Assembly (NCBI GenBank): GCA_944325335.1
Contig: CALUZR010000020.1
Coordinates: forward strand, 1-51,498
Reading direction: 5' to 3'
DNA from: an uncultured Parabacteroides sp.
GTDB lineage: Bacteria > Bacteroidota > Bacteroidia > Bacteroidales > Tannerellaceae
Length of the DNA: 51,498 nucleotides
A program made the translations under genes and the position numbers. The notes below the pieces were generated by a model, which saw only the letters and a list, made by a program, of their open reading frames with translations, was not told the origin of the DNA and ran no database searches. Shown in pieces: positions 9,201 to 20,088 of this stretch; position 1 is the first letter of the stretch, and each line of letters starts with the position of its first letter.

Positions 9201-9593
9201 ATTTACAAGCTGGAATCGTACAACCTCTTCAAGAGCATGGTGGATACGATGAACCGCAAGACGGTGGCCATCTTGATGCGTGGACAAATTCCGGTACGCG
9301 AAATGGGCGAAGAAGAACGTCAGGAATTGGCTAAACGCCGGGCCGCTATGCAAGCAGCCGCTATCCAAATGGCAGCGGAAGCTCGTCGGGTGAAAATCGA
9401 ACAGGCAGAAGCCCAAGAGGAGCACGAAGATATGAGCCAATACCGTGCAGAAAAACCGGATGTTAACGGAGCTTCGGAAGAAACTGTCACGCCTCACGAA
9501 CCCGTTCGTGCCGAGAAACGAGTAGGTCGCAACGACCCTTGTCCTTGCGGAAGCGGCAAAAAGTATAAGAATTGCCACGGGCAAGGTTTATAA
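6225..9593 (+). CDS. secA: Preprotein translocase ATPase SecA
   Basis: SecA is the motor that drives unfolded preproteins through SecYEG using ATP. Visible motifs, numbered from the ATG at 6225: Walker A GEGKT near residue 193, Walker B DEVD near 298, the helicase motif [12 protein letters not shown] near 695, [16 protein letters not shown] after it, and the C-terminal zinc site [13 protein letters not shown] that binds SecB or the ribosome. At 1122 residues it is longer than E. coli SecA (901), as is usual in Bacteroidota, which carry insertions in the N-terminal and nucleotide-binding regions. I prefer the ATG at 6225 ([12 protein letters not shown]) because other SecA proteins start here; ATG 6213 and TTG 6207 are in frame upstream. 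A terminator follows at 9627-9663. Confidence 0.97.
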   Translation: MGFNEFLTKLFGNKSQRDLKEITPYVEKIKAVYPSIQPLSNDELRARVDAIKQRIQDYVADERAKVEELRAGIEDKELEEREAIWAEVDKIEKQITDKMEVVLEEVLPEVFAIVKDTARRFAENPEIVVTANDFDRELATRFDFVRIEDDKAIYQNHWKAGGNEVTWDMVHYDVQLFGGVVLHKGKIAEMATGEGKTLVATLPVFLNALTRNGVHVVTVNDYLSKRDSEWMGPLYMFHGLSVDCIDKHKPNSDARRRAYMADITFGTNNEFGFDYLRDNMATSPKDLVQRQHNYAIVDEVDSVLIDDARTPLIISGPVPKGDDQLFEVFRPDVEVVVNAQKELCQKLLIEAKKKMASNDEKVVEEGTVQLYRAYKGFPRNKALIKFLSEPGIKAQMLKTEEYFMSENMRHMHEATDELYLVIDEKNNSVELTDKGIDLLSRNREDNQFFILPDIATELSQLEHMEGTEEEKQAKKDEFLTNYSIKSERVHTINQLLKAYTLFEKDDEYVVIDNKVMIVDEQTGRIMDGRRYSDGLHQAIEAKERVKVEAATQTFATITLQNYFRMYHKLSGMTGTAETEAGEFWDIYKLDVVVIPTNRPIARIDMNDRIYKTKREKYNAVIEEIVKLTEAGRPVLVGTTSVEISELLSRMLTLRKIKHNVLNAKLHQKEAEIVALAGQSSTVTIATNMAGRGTDIKLSPEVKAAGGLAIIGTERHESRRVDRQLRGRAGRQGDPGSSVFFVSLEDSLMRLFASEKIANLMDKLGFKEGEVLEHPMLSKSVERAQKKVEENNFGIRKRLLEYDDVMNSQRNVVYTRRRHALMGERIGLDVLNTIYDTSIAIAEQFADTMDFEGFKLEMFRTFAMESPFTEEEFKNMKADDLGNKLFDAALAAYKQRMERMIQVAQPVIKQVYEQQGAMYENILIPVTDGQRMYNVACNLKEAYDSQCKLVVKSFQKQTVLHTIDEAWKEHLREMDELRHSVQNASYEHKDPLLIYKLESYNLFKSMVDTMNRKTVAILMRGQIPVREMGEEERQELAKRRAAMQAAAIQMAAEARRVKIEQAEAQEEHEDMSQYRAEKPDVNGASEETVTPHEPVRAEKRVGRNDPCPCGSGKKYKNCHGQGL

Positions 9594-9626
9594 TGTGAGA
9601 AGAATTTAATGGTTATACAATTGGGG

Positions 9627-9663
9627 ACGCGGGTAGGCATTTTGCTTATCTGCGTTCTTTTTT
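9627..9663 (+). terminator. Rho-independent terminator after secA
   Basis: ACGCGGGTAGGC (9627-9638) pairs with GCTTATCTGCGT (9644-9655) over 12 base pairs including three G-U pairs, then a T-rich run follows. It lies 34 bases after the secA stop. Confidence 0.8.
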
Positions 9664-9678
9664 AAATCAATAGTACAG

Positions 9679-12521
<2,843 letters not shown>

Positions 12522-12554
12522 AGAAATATAGCGTTCATGTATTATTGACTTGTA

Positions 12555-12617
12555 GAAGGACACCTGAAATCTTTTCCTAAAAAGCCAAAAGAGACAAAGG
12601 TGTCCTTCATTTTTTTC
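12555..12617 (+). terminator. Rho-independent terminator after the ABC-F gene
   Basis: GAAGGACACCT (12555-12565) is the exact reverse complement of AGGTGTCCTTC (12598-12608), and a seven-T run follows. Confidence 0.8.
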
Positions 12618-12656
12618 TATTACCTGTTTAATACGTTGAAAAATCCGTCTTTTTGG

Positions 12657-12889
12657 CAAAATCTCAGTTTTGATAAAAATAGAATCCTATATTTTACCAA
12701 ATATATATTGAGGCAAAAATTCAGAACTGGATTTTCTAAAATATAACTCGGAAGAAAATCCAGCCTCAAGATTTTCCCAAATCCATATTAATAAAAAGGG
12801 AATATACTTTCTTTTCTCAAATCAAAGCTTATAAAAAATTCAGATTTGAGATTTTCTTGCAACGTAGATTTAAGAAAATCTCGATTTTC
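12657..12889. repeat. Array of AT-rich imperfect palindromes with GATTTTC/GAAAATC cores
   Basis: Successive dyads can be traced. CAAAA/TTTTG lies at 12657-12672. CTGGATTTTCT (12727-12737) pairs with AGAAAATCCAG (12753-12763), nested in TTGAGGC/GCCTCAA (12708-12714, 12763-12769). ATTTTCCC (12771-12778) pairs with GGGAATAT (12798-12805, one mismatch). TCTCAAATC (12815-12823) pairs with GATTTGAGA (12843-12851). GAGATTTTCTT (12848-12858) pairs with AAGAAAATCTC (12872-12882). Dyad centres are about 30-45 bases apart. The array fills the space between the ABC-F terminator and the AraC-type gene. Confidence 0.75.
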
Positions 12890-12971
12890 ATTTTTCCTAC
12901 AAGCAAAAAAAGGAAAAAAATTGCAGCTATTTCAAGAAAAATGCGTATCTTTCGGGCAAAAATTTGAATAT

Positions 12972-13448
12972 ATGAAAAGGATTGTAATACCAAAGATCAA
13001 GGCGGAAGACCTTTATGTTTCGCCACTGAACAGACGGTTAGTCACAAATGCGGAAGGATGGACACGCATGGAAGAGATAGAAAAGAATGCGAAGCCGACA
13101 GGCTCGCTCGTAATGGATGCGGTAGCGAAAGCGCTCGCGGAAGAACCGGGATTGACGGCGGACGACCTGCCCTTAGTATTGGGGACGGACAGCACCACGC
13201 TCAACGCCATTTTCAGGTTCCTGACGGGAATGATTACACGCGATTTCCTGACGGAATATCGCCTGAAACGCACCTGTGAATTGCTGGCTTGCACGAATTT
13301 GCGGCTGAAAGAAATAGCCGCACGGAGCGGATTCCCCTCCCAATCCGAGCTGACGAAGCAATTCAAGGCACGGTTCAGATGCGCACCACGCGACTATCGC
13401 GACATGAACCGGCCGAAAAATTACGCGCAGCTCTACGAATGGGATTAA
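12972..13448 (+). CDS. Small AraC-type helix-turn-helix regulator
   Basis: This 158-residue protein consists of an unrecognised N-terminal half and a C-terminal AraC-family DNA-binding domain. The two helix-turn-helix units are visible from about residue 80: FLTEYRLKRTCELLACTNL, then LKEIAARSGFPSQSELTKQF and KARFRCAPRDYR. No ligand-binding cupin is present. I start at ATG 12972 (MKRIVIPKIK), because a near-consensus -7 box (TATCTTTC, 12946-12953) and the palindrome array lie inside the longer upstream frame. The gene is convergent with rng, with an inverted repeat between them. Its targets cannot be read from the sequence; the adjacent array is a candidate operator by position. Confidence 0.8.
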   Translation: MKRIVIPKIKAEDLYVSPLNRRLVTNAEGWTRMEEIEKNAKPTGSLVMDAVAKALAEEPGLTADDLPLVLGTDSTTLNAIFRFLTGMITRDFLTEYRLKRTCELLACTNLRLKEIAARSGFPSQSELTKQFKARFRCAPRDYRDMNRPKNYAQLYEWD

Positions 13449-13453
13449 AACAC

Positions 13454-13527
13454 AACAGAAACACAAAGACACGGGGCTTTTAATGGTGAATCCAATTAAT
13501 TGCTCCGTGTCTTCGCGTTTCTGTGTT
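13454..13527. repeat. Inverted repeat of CACAGAAACAC/GTGTCT type between convergent genes
   Basis: The arm at 13454-13474 matches the reverse complement of 13505-13525 at 18 of 21 positions, two of the differences being compatible with G-U pairing. The loop is about 30 bases. It sits between the AraC-type gene and rng and may end transcription in both directions, although T-runs are poor. Confidence 0.65.
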
Positions 13528-13541
13528 CAGAAAATATTTTC

Positions 13542-15116
13542 TTATCCTTTGATTTCCAATTCGTCTTTCATGTCGAGTTCGTTCTTTTCCTCGTCGTAGA
13601 ACTTATACTCGAGGAAAGCCAAGCTCTGGTTGGGGACGATGCGGAGGCTATGGGTGTATTTCATTTTCCATTGCCAGCTCAAAGGGAAAAAGCCTTTATT
13701 CAAATAAGCTGCTACATAAGGATGTACGTGTAGGGTAAATTTCTTCACATGGTGCTTGTTGACCAGACAATCCACCTTTCTCTCCAAACTATCGGTAAAA
13801 AGAATCGAAGGCTTCACGACGCCGGTGCCGAAGCAAGCCGGGCAAGTCTCGGACGTCTGCACGTCCAAAGCCGGACGAACCCGTTGGCGGGTAATTTGCA
13901 TCAGGCAGAACTTACTCAAAGGAAGGATGTTGTGCTTGGCGCGGTCGGAAGCCATGGCCTTCGTCATGTGCTCATATAGCTTCTGTTTGTTTACATTCTC
14001 GTGCATGTCGATAAAGTCGATGACGATGATGCCGCCCATATCGCGGAGGCGAAGTTGGCGGGCGATTTCGTCGGCGGCGGCGATATTGACATCGATGGCC
14101 GTCTTCTCTTGGTCGTCGCTACTCTTAGCGCGATTGCCGCTATTCACGTCGATAACGTGCATGGCCTCGGTATGGTCGATGACCAAATAAGCACCGCTCT
14201 TATACGTCACGGTACGCCCAAAGAGGGATTTGATCTGCTTCGTAACCGAGAAGTTATCGAAAATAGGCAGGCCGCCCGTATAGAGATGCACGATGTCTTC
14301 GCGTCCCGGAGCGATAAGGCTCACGTAAGCGCGGATGCTTTTGTAAACGTCTTCGTCATTCACATAAATATTTTGGAACGAAGGATTATAGATATCGCGG
14401 AGCAACGCCACGGCACGCCCCGTTTCTTCGTATACCAACGCGGGAACTTTCGCCTTGGCCAGTTTGGCCACGCTATCTTCCCAGCGCTTTACCAATGTCT
14501 TCAATTCGTGGTCCAGTTCCGCCACGCGCTTTCCTTCGGCCGAAGTGCGGACAATGACCGTAAAGTTCTTCGGCTTGATGCTTTGGATAAGTTGGCGTAA
14601 ACGGGCACGTTCTTCGGCCGTTTTAATCTTCGACGAGACGGACACTTTGTCTCCGAAGGGGATTAAAACGATATAACGTCCTGCGAATGACAATTCAGAA
14701 GCTAATCGTGGACCTTTGGTCGAGATGGGCTCTTTGGCTATTTGCACCAGCACTTCTTGTCCGATTTTCAATACATCGCCAATGCTCCCGTCTTTATCGA
14801 TTTCGGGAAGCGGCTGGAATTTCTGGATCGGCGGCAGTTTCTTGAAATCGCCTAAGGCTTGCTTCAAGAACTTCTGCTGGGTGTTGAAATGAGCCCCTAA
14901 GTCCTGATAATGAAGAAATGCATCCTTTTTGTACCCCACATCAATGAAAGCAGCATTCAATCCCGGCATCAGCTTTTTCACCTTGCCTAAATAGATGTCG
15001 CCCACTACGAACTCCACGCCCCGCGCCTCTTTCTGAAGCTCTACCAGGCTTTTGTCCTCCAATACGGCGATCGACATCTCTTTGGATTCTACGTTTACTA
15101 CTAATTCACTAATCAC
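13542..15116 (-). CDS. rng: Ribonuclease E/G family endoribonuclease
   Basis: RNase G/E cleaves single-stranded RNA near 5' monophosphates in rRNA maturation and mRNA decay. The 524-residue length fits RNase G. An S1-type RNA-binding domain comes first (VGDIYLGKVKKLMPGLNAAFIDVGY, with an insertion), then the catalytic region with VIDHTEAMHVIDVNSG near residue 315 and GGIIVIDFIDM near 365, whose Asp residues bind the metal. The zinc-link CPACFGTG is near 443. The start is GTG at 15116; an ATG two bases upstream is out of frame and stops at once. The upstream leader contains alternative hairpins. Bacteroidota lack RNase E's long C-terminal scaffold, and none is seen here. Confidence 0.92.
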   Translation of the reverse strand: MISELVVNVESKEMSIAVLEDKSLVELQKEARGVEFVVGDIYLGKVKKLMPGLNAAFIDVGYKKDAFLHYQDLGAHFNTQQKFLKQALGDFKKLPPIQKFQPLPEIDKDGSIGDVLKIGQEVLVQIAKEPISTKGPRLASELSFAGRYIVLIPFGDKVSVSSKIKTAEERARLRQLIQSIKPKNFTVIVRTSAEGKRVAELDHELKTLVKRWEDSVAKLAKAKVPALVYEETGRAVALLRDIYNPSFQNIYVNDEDVYKSIRAYVSLIAPGREDIVHLYTGGLPIFDNFSVTKQIKSLFGRTVTYKSGAYLVIDHTEAMHVIDVNSGNRAKSSDDQEKTAIDVNIAAADEIARQLRLRDMGGIIVIDFIDMHENVNKQKLYEHMTKAMASDRAKHNILPLSKFCLMQITRQRVRPALDVQTSETCPACFGTGVVKPSILFTDSLERKVDCLVNKHHVKKFTLHVHPYVAAYLNKGFFPLSWQWKMKYTHSLRIVPNQSLAFLEYKFYDEEKNELDMKDELEIKG

Positions 15117-15140
15117 ATCAGGTATTTTAAAAGAATGTAT

Positions 15141-15197
15141 AGACCTTAAAAATAAGCAAAGAACAAACTTAAAAGGTCTCTTATTAAGTTTGTTCTT
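15141..15197 (-). promoter_or_regulatory. Leader of rng with 14-bp stem and competing pairing
   Basis: AAGAACAAACTTAA (15159-15172) and TTAAGTTTGTTCTT (15184-15197) form a perfect 14-base stem. On the minus strand it is followed by a T-rich stretch, so it resembles the terminator of the bS22-HU unit. The loop contains AAGGTCT (15173-15179), complementary to AGACCTT at 15141-15147. That pairing would compete with or lock the stem just before rng. Confidence 0.6.
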
Positions 15198-15218
15198 CAG
15201 AGCTAAAGTAGTATAGAC

Positions 15219-15308
15219 TTACTTCTTCTTATGTCTATTCTTCTTCAGTCTTTTTTTGCGTTTGTGTGTAGACATCTTATGTCTTTTTCTTTTCTTTCCG
15301 CTAGGCAT
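15219..15308 (-). CDS. Tiny basic ribosomal protein, bS22/mS38-like (AURKAIP1/COX24 domain)
   Basis: A 29-residue protein starts MPSGKKRKRHKMSTHKRKKR and is almost entirely Lys, Arg and His. It matches the short Bacteroidota proteins with the AURKAIP1/COX24 domain, related to mitochondrial small-subunit protein mS38 and mycobacterial bS22, which bind the decoding region of 16S rRNA. The frame is complete with ATG at 15308 and TAA at 15219. It lies 37 bases after the HU stop on the same strand, so the two are probably co-transcribed from the HU promoter. Confidence 0.85.
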   Translation of the reverse strand: MPSGKKRKRHKMSTHKRKKRLKKNRHKKK

Positions 15309-15345
15309 AGCTTTTGAAATTTTAAAAGATTAAACGATAAACTTA

Positions 15346-15618
15346 TTATTTCACGTCATTCAAGAAAGTCTTAGCCGGCTTGAACGAAGGAATATTGTGC
15401 TCCGGAATAATGATAGTTGTATTCTTCGAGATATTACGAGCGGTCTTTTGCGCACGTTTTTTCACGATAAAACTACCGAAACCTCTCAAATATACGTTCT
15501 CATTCTTAGCCAAAGAGCCCTTTACTTTCTCCATAAATGTCTCCACGCAGGCCAATACAGTCTGTTTGTCAACACCGGTCTTCTTCGAAATCTCGCTAAC
15601 AATATCTGCTTTAGTCAT
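15346..15618 (-). CDS. HU/IHF family nucleoid protein
   Basis: This 90-residue protein is a standard HU: MTKADIVSEISKKTGVDKQ at the N-terminus, RGFGSFIVKKRAQKTARN in the DNA-binding arm region and a FKPAKTFLNDV C-terminus. HU dimers bend and compact DNA with little sequence preference. A strong promoter (15666-15695) lies upstream and the bS22-like gene follows. A second, very different HU-type protein is encoded at 27341-28087. Confidence 0.95.
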   Translation of the reverse strand: MTKADIVSEISKKTGVDKQTVLACVETFMEKVKGSLAKNENVYLRGFGSFIVKKRAQKTARNISKNTTIIIPEHNIPSFKPAKTFLNDVK

Positions 15619-15665
15619 GTCTTATAAATTTAATAATTGTATTGATTCTTATAATTTTCGGATTG

Positions 15666-15695
15666 CAAAGTTAGGAATAATTCTCTGAGTACAAA
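15666..15695 (-). promoter_or_regulatory. Promoter of the HU gene
   Basis: On the minus strand TTTG (15695-15692), 18 bases and TAACTTTG (15673-15666) match the Bacteroidota consensus. The ATG is at 15618. Confidence 0.65.
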
Positions 15696-15758
15696 AGAAA
15701 TTCGGCGCAAATGTTGAGAAAAAGTTTGAAATCTTGACGATTTTGCCCCAAAAGTGCC

Positions 15759-15788
15759 TTTGGTTTCTCCTTTTTATGCCTATATTTG
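15759..15788 (+). promoter_or_regulatory. Promoter of mutY, overlapping a dispersed TATGCCTAT repeat
   Basis: TTTG (15759-15762), 18 bases and TATATTTG (15781-15788) fit the consensus. TATGCCTAT at 15775-15783 overlaps the -7 box, and a decayed copy (TATCGTTAT) follows exactly 22 bases later. The same word is tandemly repeated at 47754-47828. Confidence 0.6.
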
Positions 15789-15825
15789 CTGGCGTTTATC
15801 GTTATAAACGGGAACGTTCATAGGC

Positions 15826-16962
15826 ATGAATGAAAACGTTCATCCCTATGAAAAATCCGGACAACAAGCAGAAAAAGATATGGAAGAAACAGAAAATGAC
15901 TTTGGGATAAGCCGCAAGTTGTGCGAATGGTACGATGCGCATAAACGAGATTTGCCTTGGCGCCACTCGCGCGATCCTTATATTATATGGATATCGGAAA
16001 TCATTTTGCAACAGACAAGGGTCGCACAGGGGTTGGGCTATTTCAACCGGTTCGTGGAACGCTTCCCAGACATCCGCTCGCTGGCCGAAGCTTCGGAAGA
16101 CGAGGTACTGAAGTATTGGCAAGGGTTGGGTTATTATAGCCGGGCGCGAAACCTACATGCGGCGGCCCGCTTCATGGCCGAGCATTATGACGCGCGTTTT
16201 CCTCAAACATATCCAGAAGTGCGTGCCCTAAAAGGTATCGGAGATTATACGGCGGCAGCTATCGTTTCGTTTGCTTGGAACTTGCCTTATGCGGTGGTCG
16301 ATGGAAATGTATATCGCGTGCTGGCCCGCTTTTTCGGCATAGATACGCCCATTGATACAGGAGCAGGCAAGAAATATTTCGCGGAACTGGCCCAACGCCT
16401 GCTTCCTCCGAAAAGGGCGGGATTACACAATCAAGCCATTATGGAGTTGGGCGCCCTCCAGTGTGTACCCCAAGCGCCAGCGTGCACGGCATGTCCGTTG
16501 GCAGATGCGTGCGTTGCCTATGCGAACCAATCCGTATCCCTTTTTCCCGTCAAACAAGGACGGACAAAGACGCGCGACCGTTTCTTCCATTATTTCTACA
16601 TTATATATAATGGTAAGACTTTCTTGCAGAAACGGACGAAGAATGATATCTGGAAAGGATTGTACGAATTCCCCCTTATCGAAACGGACGAAGCATGTGA
16701 GTGGACAGAACTTTCCCATACAAATGAATTCGACCGCCTCTTCTCGGGTATATCGAAGCGGATGCTCCGAAGCGTAAGCCCGCTTTATAAACATGTCCTC
16801 TCTCACCAAACGCTCTACACGACGTTCTACCAGTTGGAAATAAACGAGGCAGGAGGATTACCTCATGACTTCGACCAGGTGCCTATCGAAGGTTTAGACC
16901 AGTATGCCGTCCCTCGCCTTATTCAGAAATACCTCGACTCTTTGGTGCGGGATACGAAATAA
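15826..16962 (+). CDS. mutY: A/G-specific adenine glycosylase MutY
   Basis: MutY removes adenine mispaired with 8-oxoguanine. The HhH-GPD core is visible: SEIILQQTRV with the catalytic Glu, helix-hairpin-helix LKGIGDYTAAAIVSF, and VVDGNVYRV with the catalytic Asp. The 4Fe-4S cluster motif follows (C x6 C xx C x5 C, CVPQAPACTACPLADAC). The C-terminal third is a NUDIX-like 8-oxoG recognition domain. At 378 residues it is of usual length. ATG 15826 gives an 18-residue extension compared with ATG 15880 (MEETENDF), which is an alternative start. The order mutY, ssb, gldE, gldD recurs in Bacteroidota. Confidence 0.94.
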   Translation: MNENVHPYEKSGQQAEKDMEETENDFGISRKLCEWYDAHKRDLPWRHSRDPYIIWISEIILQQTRVAQGLGYFNRFVERFPDIRSLAEASEDEVLKYWQGLGYYSRARNLHAAARFMAEHYDARFPQTYPEVRALKGIGDYTAAAIVSFAWNLPYAVVDGNVYRVLARFFGIDTPIDTGAGKKYFAELAQRLLPPKRAGLHNQAIMELGALQCVPQAPACTACPLADACVAYANQSVSLFPVKQGRTKTRDRFFHYFYIIYNGKTFLQKRTKNDIWKGLYEFPLIETDEACEWTELSHTNEFDRLFSGISKRMLRSVSPLYKHVLSHQTLYTTFYQLEINEAGGLPHDFDQVPIEGLDQYAVPRLIQKYLDSLVRDTK

Positions 16963-16967
16963 AGTCG

Positions 16968-16975
16968 TATCTTTG
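16968..16975 (+). promoter_or_regulatory. -7 box of ssb
   Basis: TATCTTTG lies 24 bases before the ssb ATG and overlaps the end of the mutY region. A TTTG at 16941-16944 is 23 bases upstream, longer than usual spacing. Confidence 0.45.
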
Positions 16976-16998
16976 TGGCGTAACTAAAAGATAAGAAT

Positions 16999-17475
16999 AT
17001 GTCGCTAAATAAAGTACTATTGATTGGGAACGTCGGGCGAGACCCGGACGTCCGCTATTTTGATGCGGGGGCGGCGGTAGCAAACTTTCCGCTGGCCACC
17101 TCTGAACGAGGATATACATTGGCAAACGGGACAGTCATCCCCGAACGGACCGAATGGCATAACGTCGTAGTCCGCCGAGACCTCGTGCCGTTTGTCGAGA
17201 AATGGGTAAAGAAGGGCTCGCTACTCTATGTTGAAGGGAAACTCCGCACCCGTAGCTACGATGATACGTCGGGCAACAAGCGGTACGTGACGGAAGTACA
17301 TGCCGACCGCGTCGAGTTCTATTATTCGGGGACACGCCCTGCGGATTCGACAAGCGCTCAGACTTCAGCCTCGACCAGTCCTCAGACCGCTTCACCGGTT
17401 CAACCTATGGCTTCACAACCCGCGGCAAGTCCGTCGCTTGACACCTCCAATGCGGAGGATGATTTGCCATTCTAA
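16999..17475 (+). CDS. ssb: Single-stranded DNA-binding protein
   Basis: The OB-fold occupies residues 1-110 (SLNKVLLIGNVGRDPDVRY; WHNVVVRRDLVPFVEKWVKKGSLLYVEGKL). A Ser/Thr/Pro/Gln-rich linker follows and the protein ends with the acidic tip EDDLPF, which recruits repair and replication partners. At 158 residues it is typical of a chromosomal SSB. It has its own -7 box and is followed 28 bases later by gldE. Confidence 0.95.
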   Translation: MSLNKVLLIGNVGRDPDVRYFDAGAAVANFPLATSERGYTLANGTVIPERTEWHNVVVRRDLVPFVEKWVKKGSLLYVEGKLRTRSYDDTSGNKRYVTEVHADRVEFYYSGTRPADSTSAQTSASTSPQTASPVQPMASQPAASPSLDTSNAEDDLPF

Positions 17476-17503
17476 CCTTGATGTCTAACTTAAACTTACC
17501 CAC

Positions 17504-18832
17504 TTGGAACCAGACATACTCTCGGACTTATTCCGACAAATCATCATACACGACTTGGCGATAGGTCCTGCCATCGCCTTAGTGTTGGCCGTACTCTTAT
17601 TGTTGGCCTCGGCTTTTATCTCGGCCTGCGAGACGGCTTATTTCGCCCTCAACTCTGAGGAGCAGAGCGACCTCAAAGAAGAGAACGATAGACGCAGCCA
17701 ATTAGCGCTCCGTTTATTGGAGAACCCGGATCGCTTGACGGCTACATTCCTCATTGCAGACAATGTCGTAAACGTCTTCTTCATCACCCTCAGCGTATAC
17801 GCCATAAATAGTTGGATAAGCTTCGCGGCCGTTCCCTGGTTAGGGTTTGTGCTTCAATGCGTAGGACTTACGTCTCTTATCCTCCTCTTTGGCGAAATCA
17901 TGCCGAAGGTGTATGGACAAAAAGATAGCTTGAAGCTGGTTCGACAAGCAGCTCCGGCCGTCCGGGCGATTGTAGGCTTCTGCTCTCCGTTGTCTGCCTT
18001 GTTTGTCCGCTCCACTTCGCTCTTTCAGAAGACATTCGGGAAGAAACGGTATAATCTCTCCGTAGACAAGCTGAGCAAGGCGTTGGAATTGACTTCAAAA
18101 GCAATCCCCGAGGAAAAAGAGATGCTTGCCGAAATCATTAAGTTCTACAACAAGACGGCTAACGAAGTAATGACTCCCCGCCTCGACGTGGAAGACCTCA
18201 ACATCAAGGCGACATTCCCCGAAGTGTTGCACGCCGTGAACGAATCGGGCTTCTCCCGCATCCCAGTCTATGCCGAGAACGAAGACAATATCAAGGGTAT
18301 CCTTTATACGAAAGACTTGCTCCCCTATCTCGAAAAGCCGGATACATTCCATTGGCAAAGCCTCATCCGCCCCGCCTACTTCGTACCGGAGACCAAGAAG
18401 ATTGACGACTTATTGGAAGAGTTCCGTACCAACAAGATACACATGGCTATCGTGGTAGATGAGTTTGGAGGCACGTCGGGACTCGTCACGATGGAAGACA
18501 TCTTGGAGGAGATTGTCGGAGAGATTTCAGATGAATACGACGAAGACGAAAAGCAGTATATCCACCTCGCGGACGGTAGTTATATCTTCGAAGCAAAGAT
18601 TCTCTTGACAGACTTCTTCCGGGTAACACATACAAATCCATCAGAGTTTGCCCGCCTCACAGAAGAGGTCGAGACCCTCGCCGGACTATTATTAGAGATT
18701 AAGGGGGATTTTCCCCGCCGGCAGGAGCAGATCGAATACGGCGATTATCGTTTCCGAGTACTCGAAGTGGATAACCGCCGCATCCTCAAGGTCAAGTTCA
18801 ATAAGGTTACCCCTCAACCTGCAGCACAATGA
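17504..18832 (+). CDS. gldE: GldE, CNNM/CorC-type membrane protein
   Basis: The N-terminal 190 residues form a CNNM (DUF21) membrane domain with several hydrophobic segments (AIALVLAVLLLLASAFISACETAYFALN). Two CBS domains follow (MTPRLDVEDLNI near 225; MAIVVDEFGGTSGLVTMEDILEEIVG near 310). A CorC_HlyC transporter-associated domain lies at the C-terminus. CNNM proteins are linked to Mg and other divalent ion export; GldE was named for its link to gliding, and its molecular role is unclear. The start seems to be TTG at 17504, because an in-frame stop at 17486 is followed by no ATG or GTG. It overlaps gldD by four bases (ATGA). Confidence 0.9.
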   Translation: MEPDILSDLFRQIIIHDLAIGPAIALVLAVLLLLASAFISACETAYFALNSEEQSDLKEENDRRSQLALRLLENPDRLTATFLIADNVVNVFFITLSVYAINSWISFAAVPWLGFVLQCVGLTSLILLFGEIMPKVYGQKDSLKLVRQAAPAVRAIVGFCSPLSALFVRSTSLFQKTFGKKRYNLSVDKLSKALELTSKAIPEEKEMLAEIIKFYNKTANEVMTPRLDVEDLNIKATFPEVLHAVNESGFSRIPVYAENEDNIKGILYTKDLLPYLEKPDTFHWQSLIRPAYFVPETKKIDDLLEEFRTNKIHMAIVVDEFGGTSGLVTMEDILEEIVGEISDEYDEDEKQYIHLADGSYIFEAKILLTDFFRVTHTNPSEFARLTEEVETLAGLLLEIKGDFPRRQEQIEYGDYRFRVLEVDNRRILKVKFNKVTPQPAAQ

Positions 18833-19404
18833 CAAGTAGATGGGATACAATAGGATCTGTGCTCACGCTCCTCATCGCGGGATTGGTAAGTTGTGTGGGC
18901 GATTATACGCCTAAGCCACGGGGTTACTTCCGTATCGAGCGAGACAGCCTCACCTATTCATTATTATATAATAGTACATTGCCATATACTTTCGAGATAC
19001 CCACCGAAGCACGCGTGGATACAACCGAGGCATCGCGGGGTTGGGTCAATGTGGCGTACCCATCGTGGCGCGTCACGCTCTATGGTAGTTATCTGGAGGC
19101 TTCGTCGGAGGGATTGCAACAGGCATGGACAGATGGAGAAGCGCTGGTCCGCCGGCAACAGTCGGTCCACTCGGTGAGCGAAAAGGCATTCGAGCATCCG
19201 GAGGCAGAAGTCTGGGGCAGTCTGTTTCTCCTCGAGGGCGAGAGCGCATCGCCAATCCAGTTTATGCTTACCGACCGTCGTCACCGTTTCTTCCGCGGCG
19301 CATTGTATTTTGATTTCGAACCGAAGGCGGATTCCATCGCGCCAGTTGTCGATTATCTCCAGCAGGACATTATCCGCCTCATGGAAACGTTTTATTGGAA
19401 ATAA
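18829..19404 (+). CDS. gldD: GldD lipoprotein
   Basis: A lipoprotein signal ends in LVSC near residue 22, so the mature protein is anchored in the envelope. The first mature segment, YTPKPRGYFRIERD, is the conserved start of GldD. The remaining region of 150 residues has no known enzymatic motif. GldD is required for gliding in Flavobacterium but is also widespread in non-motile Bacteroidota, so a general envelope role is likelier here. The ATG overlaps the gldE stop. Confidence 0.9.
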   Translation: MTSRWDTIGSVLTLLIAGLVSCVGDYTPKPRGYFRIERDSLTYSLLYNSTLPYTFEIPTEARVDTTEASRGWVNVAYPSWRVTLYGSYLEASSEGLQQAWTDGEALVRRQQSVHSVSEKAFEHPEAEVWGSLFLLEGESASPIQFMLTDRRHRFFRGALYFDFEPKADSIAPVVDYLQQDIIRLMETFYWK

Positions 19405-19411
19405 CCCTCAC

Positions 19412-20032
19412 ATGCCACTTCTTTCTATCAATAAATACCCATTGCGAGGACTTTGGAAACTCACGGAACAACCCGCAGAGTTATGGTCCCAAATTTGCCA
19501 TAAGCATTGGTACGAGGAGGACTTGGCACAGATGAAATCTCCCACCCGACAGGCGGAATGGCTCGCGACCCGTCTTCTCCTCCGCGAGATGCTGGGGCAC
19601 GAGACGCGTATTGCTTACCTCCCCTCGGGCGCACCTTATCTGCCAGACGAACCATTCCACCTCAGCCTTTCGCACACGAAGGGTTACGTAGCCCTCATAT
19701 TAGCAGAAGAGCGGATGGGCATCGACATCGAGTATCGTTCAGACCGTGTCCGGAAGATCCGGAGTCGGTACCTTTCGCCTTCGGAAGAGGCTTTTATCGA
19801 CCTGCAGCACGAGACGGAGCATCTCCTCGTTTGCTGGTGCGCAAAAGAGGCTTTATTCAAAGCCGTGGATCTGCCAGAGATGGATTTCCTCGAGCATCTG
19901 CACATTCTCCCTTTTTCCTACGCACCGTCGGGCCTATTAACTGCCTACGAATCACGTTCCGAACATCACCAGACATTCACCTTCCAGTATGAAGTGACGG
20001 AAGCGTTCGTCTGGGTATGGAAAATATCCTAA
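19412..20032 (+). CDS. 4'-phosphopantetheinyl transferase superfamily protein
   Basis: The protein transfers phosphopantetheine from CoA to a carrier protein serine. The Sfp-type motifs are present: PYLPDEPFHLSLSHTKGYVA near residue 72, GIDIEYRSDRVRKI near 100 with metal-binding Asp and Glu, and WCAKEALFKA near 143. At 206 residues it is a small Sfp-like enzyme. The ATG at 19412 lies 8 bases after gldD, which gives a better fit than the longer in-frame extension that overlaps gldD. The carrier protein target is not encoded nearby. It is probably co-transcribed with gldE and gldD. Confidence 0.88.
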   Translation: MPLLSINKYPLRGLWKLTEQPAELWSQICHKHWYEEDLAQMKSPTRQAEWLATRLLLREMLGHETRIAYLPSGAPYLPDEPFHLSLSHTKGYVALILAEERMGIDIEYRSDRVRKIRSRYLSPSEEAFIDLQHETEHLLVCWCAKEALFKAVDLPEMDFLEHLHILPFSYAPSGLLTAYESRSEHHQTFTFQYEVTEAFVWVWKIS

Positions 20033-20039
20033 ATTGTAT

Positions 20040-20047
20040 TACCTTTG
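20040..20047 (+). promoter_or_regulatory. -7 box of the S4-cobUTS unit
   Basis: TACCTTTG, a full match to TAnnTTTG, lies 41 bases before the S4 gene ATG. No cobalamin riboswitch is visible in the short leader. Confidence 0.55.
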
Positions 20048-20088
20048 TGTGTCGAAAAGACATACATTAACTCATAATATTTATATAT

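Noticed and set aside
13500..14676. Plus-strand frames of up to 199 codons opposite rng
   Set aside because: They are antisense shadows of a well-conserved RNase G frame and have no homology that I can recognise.
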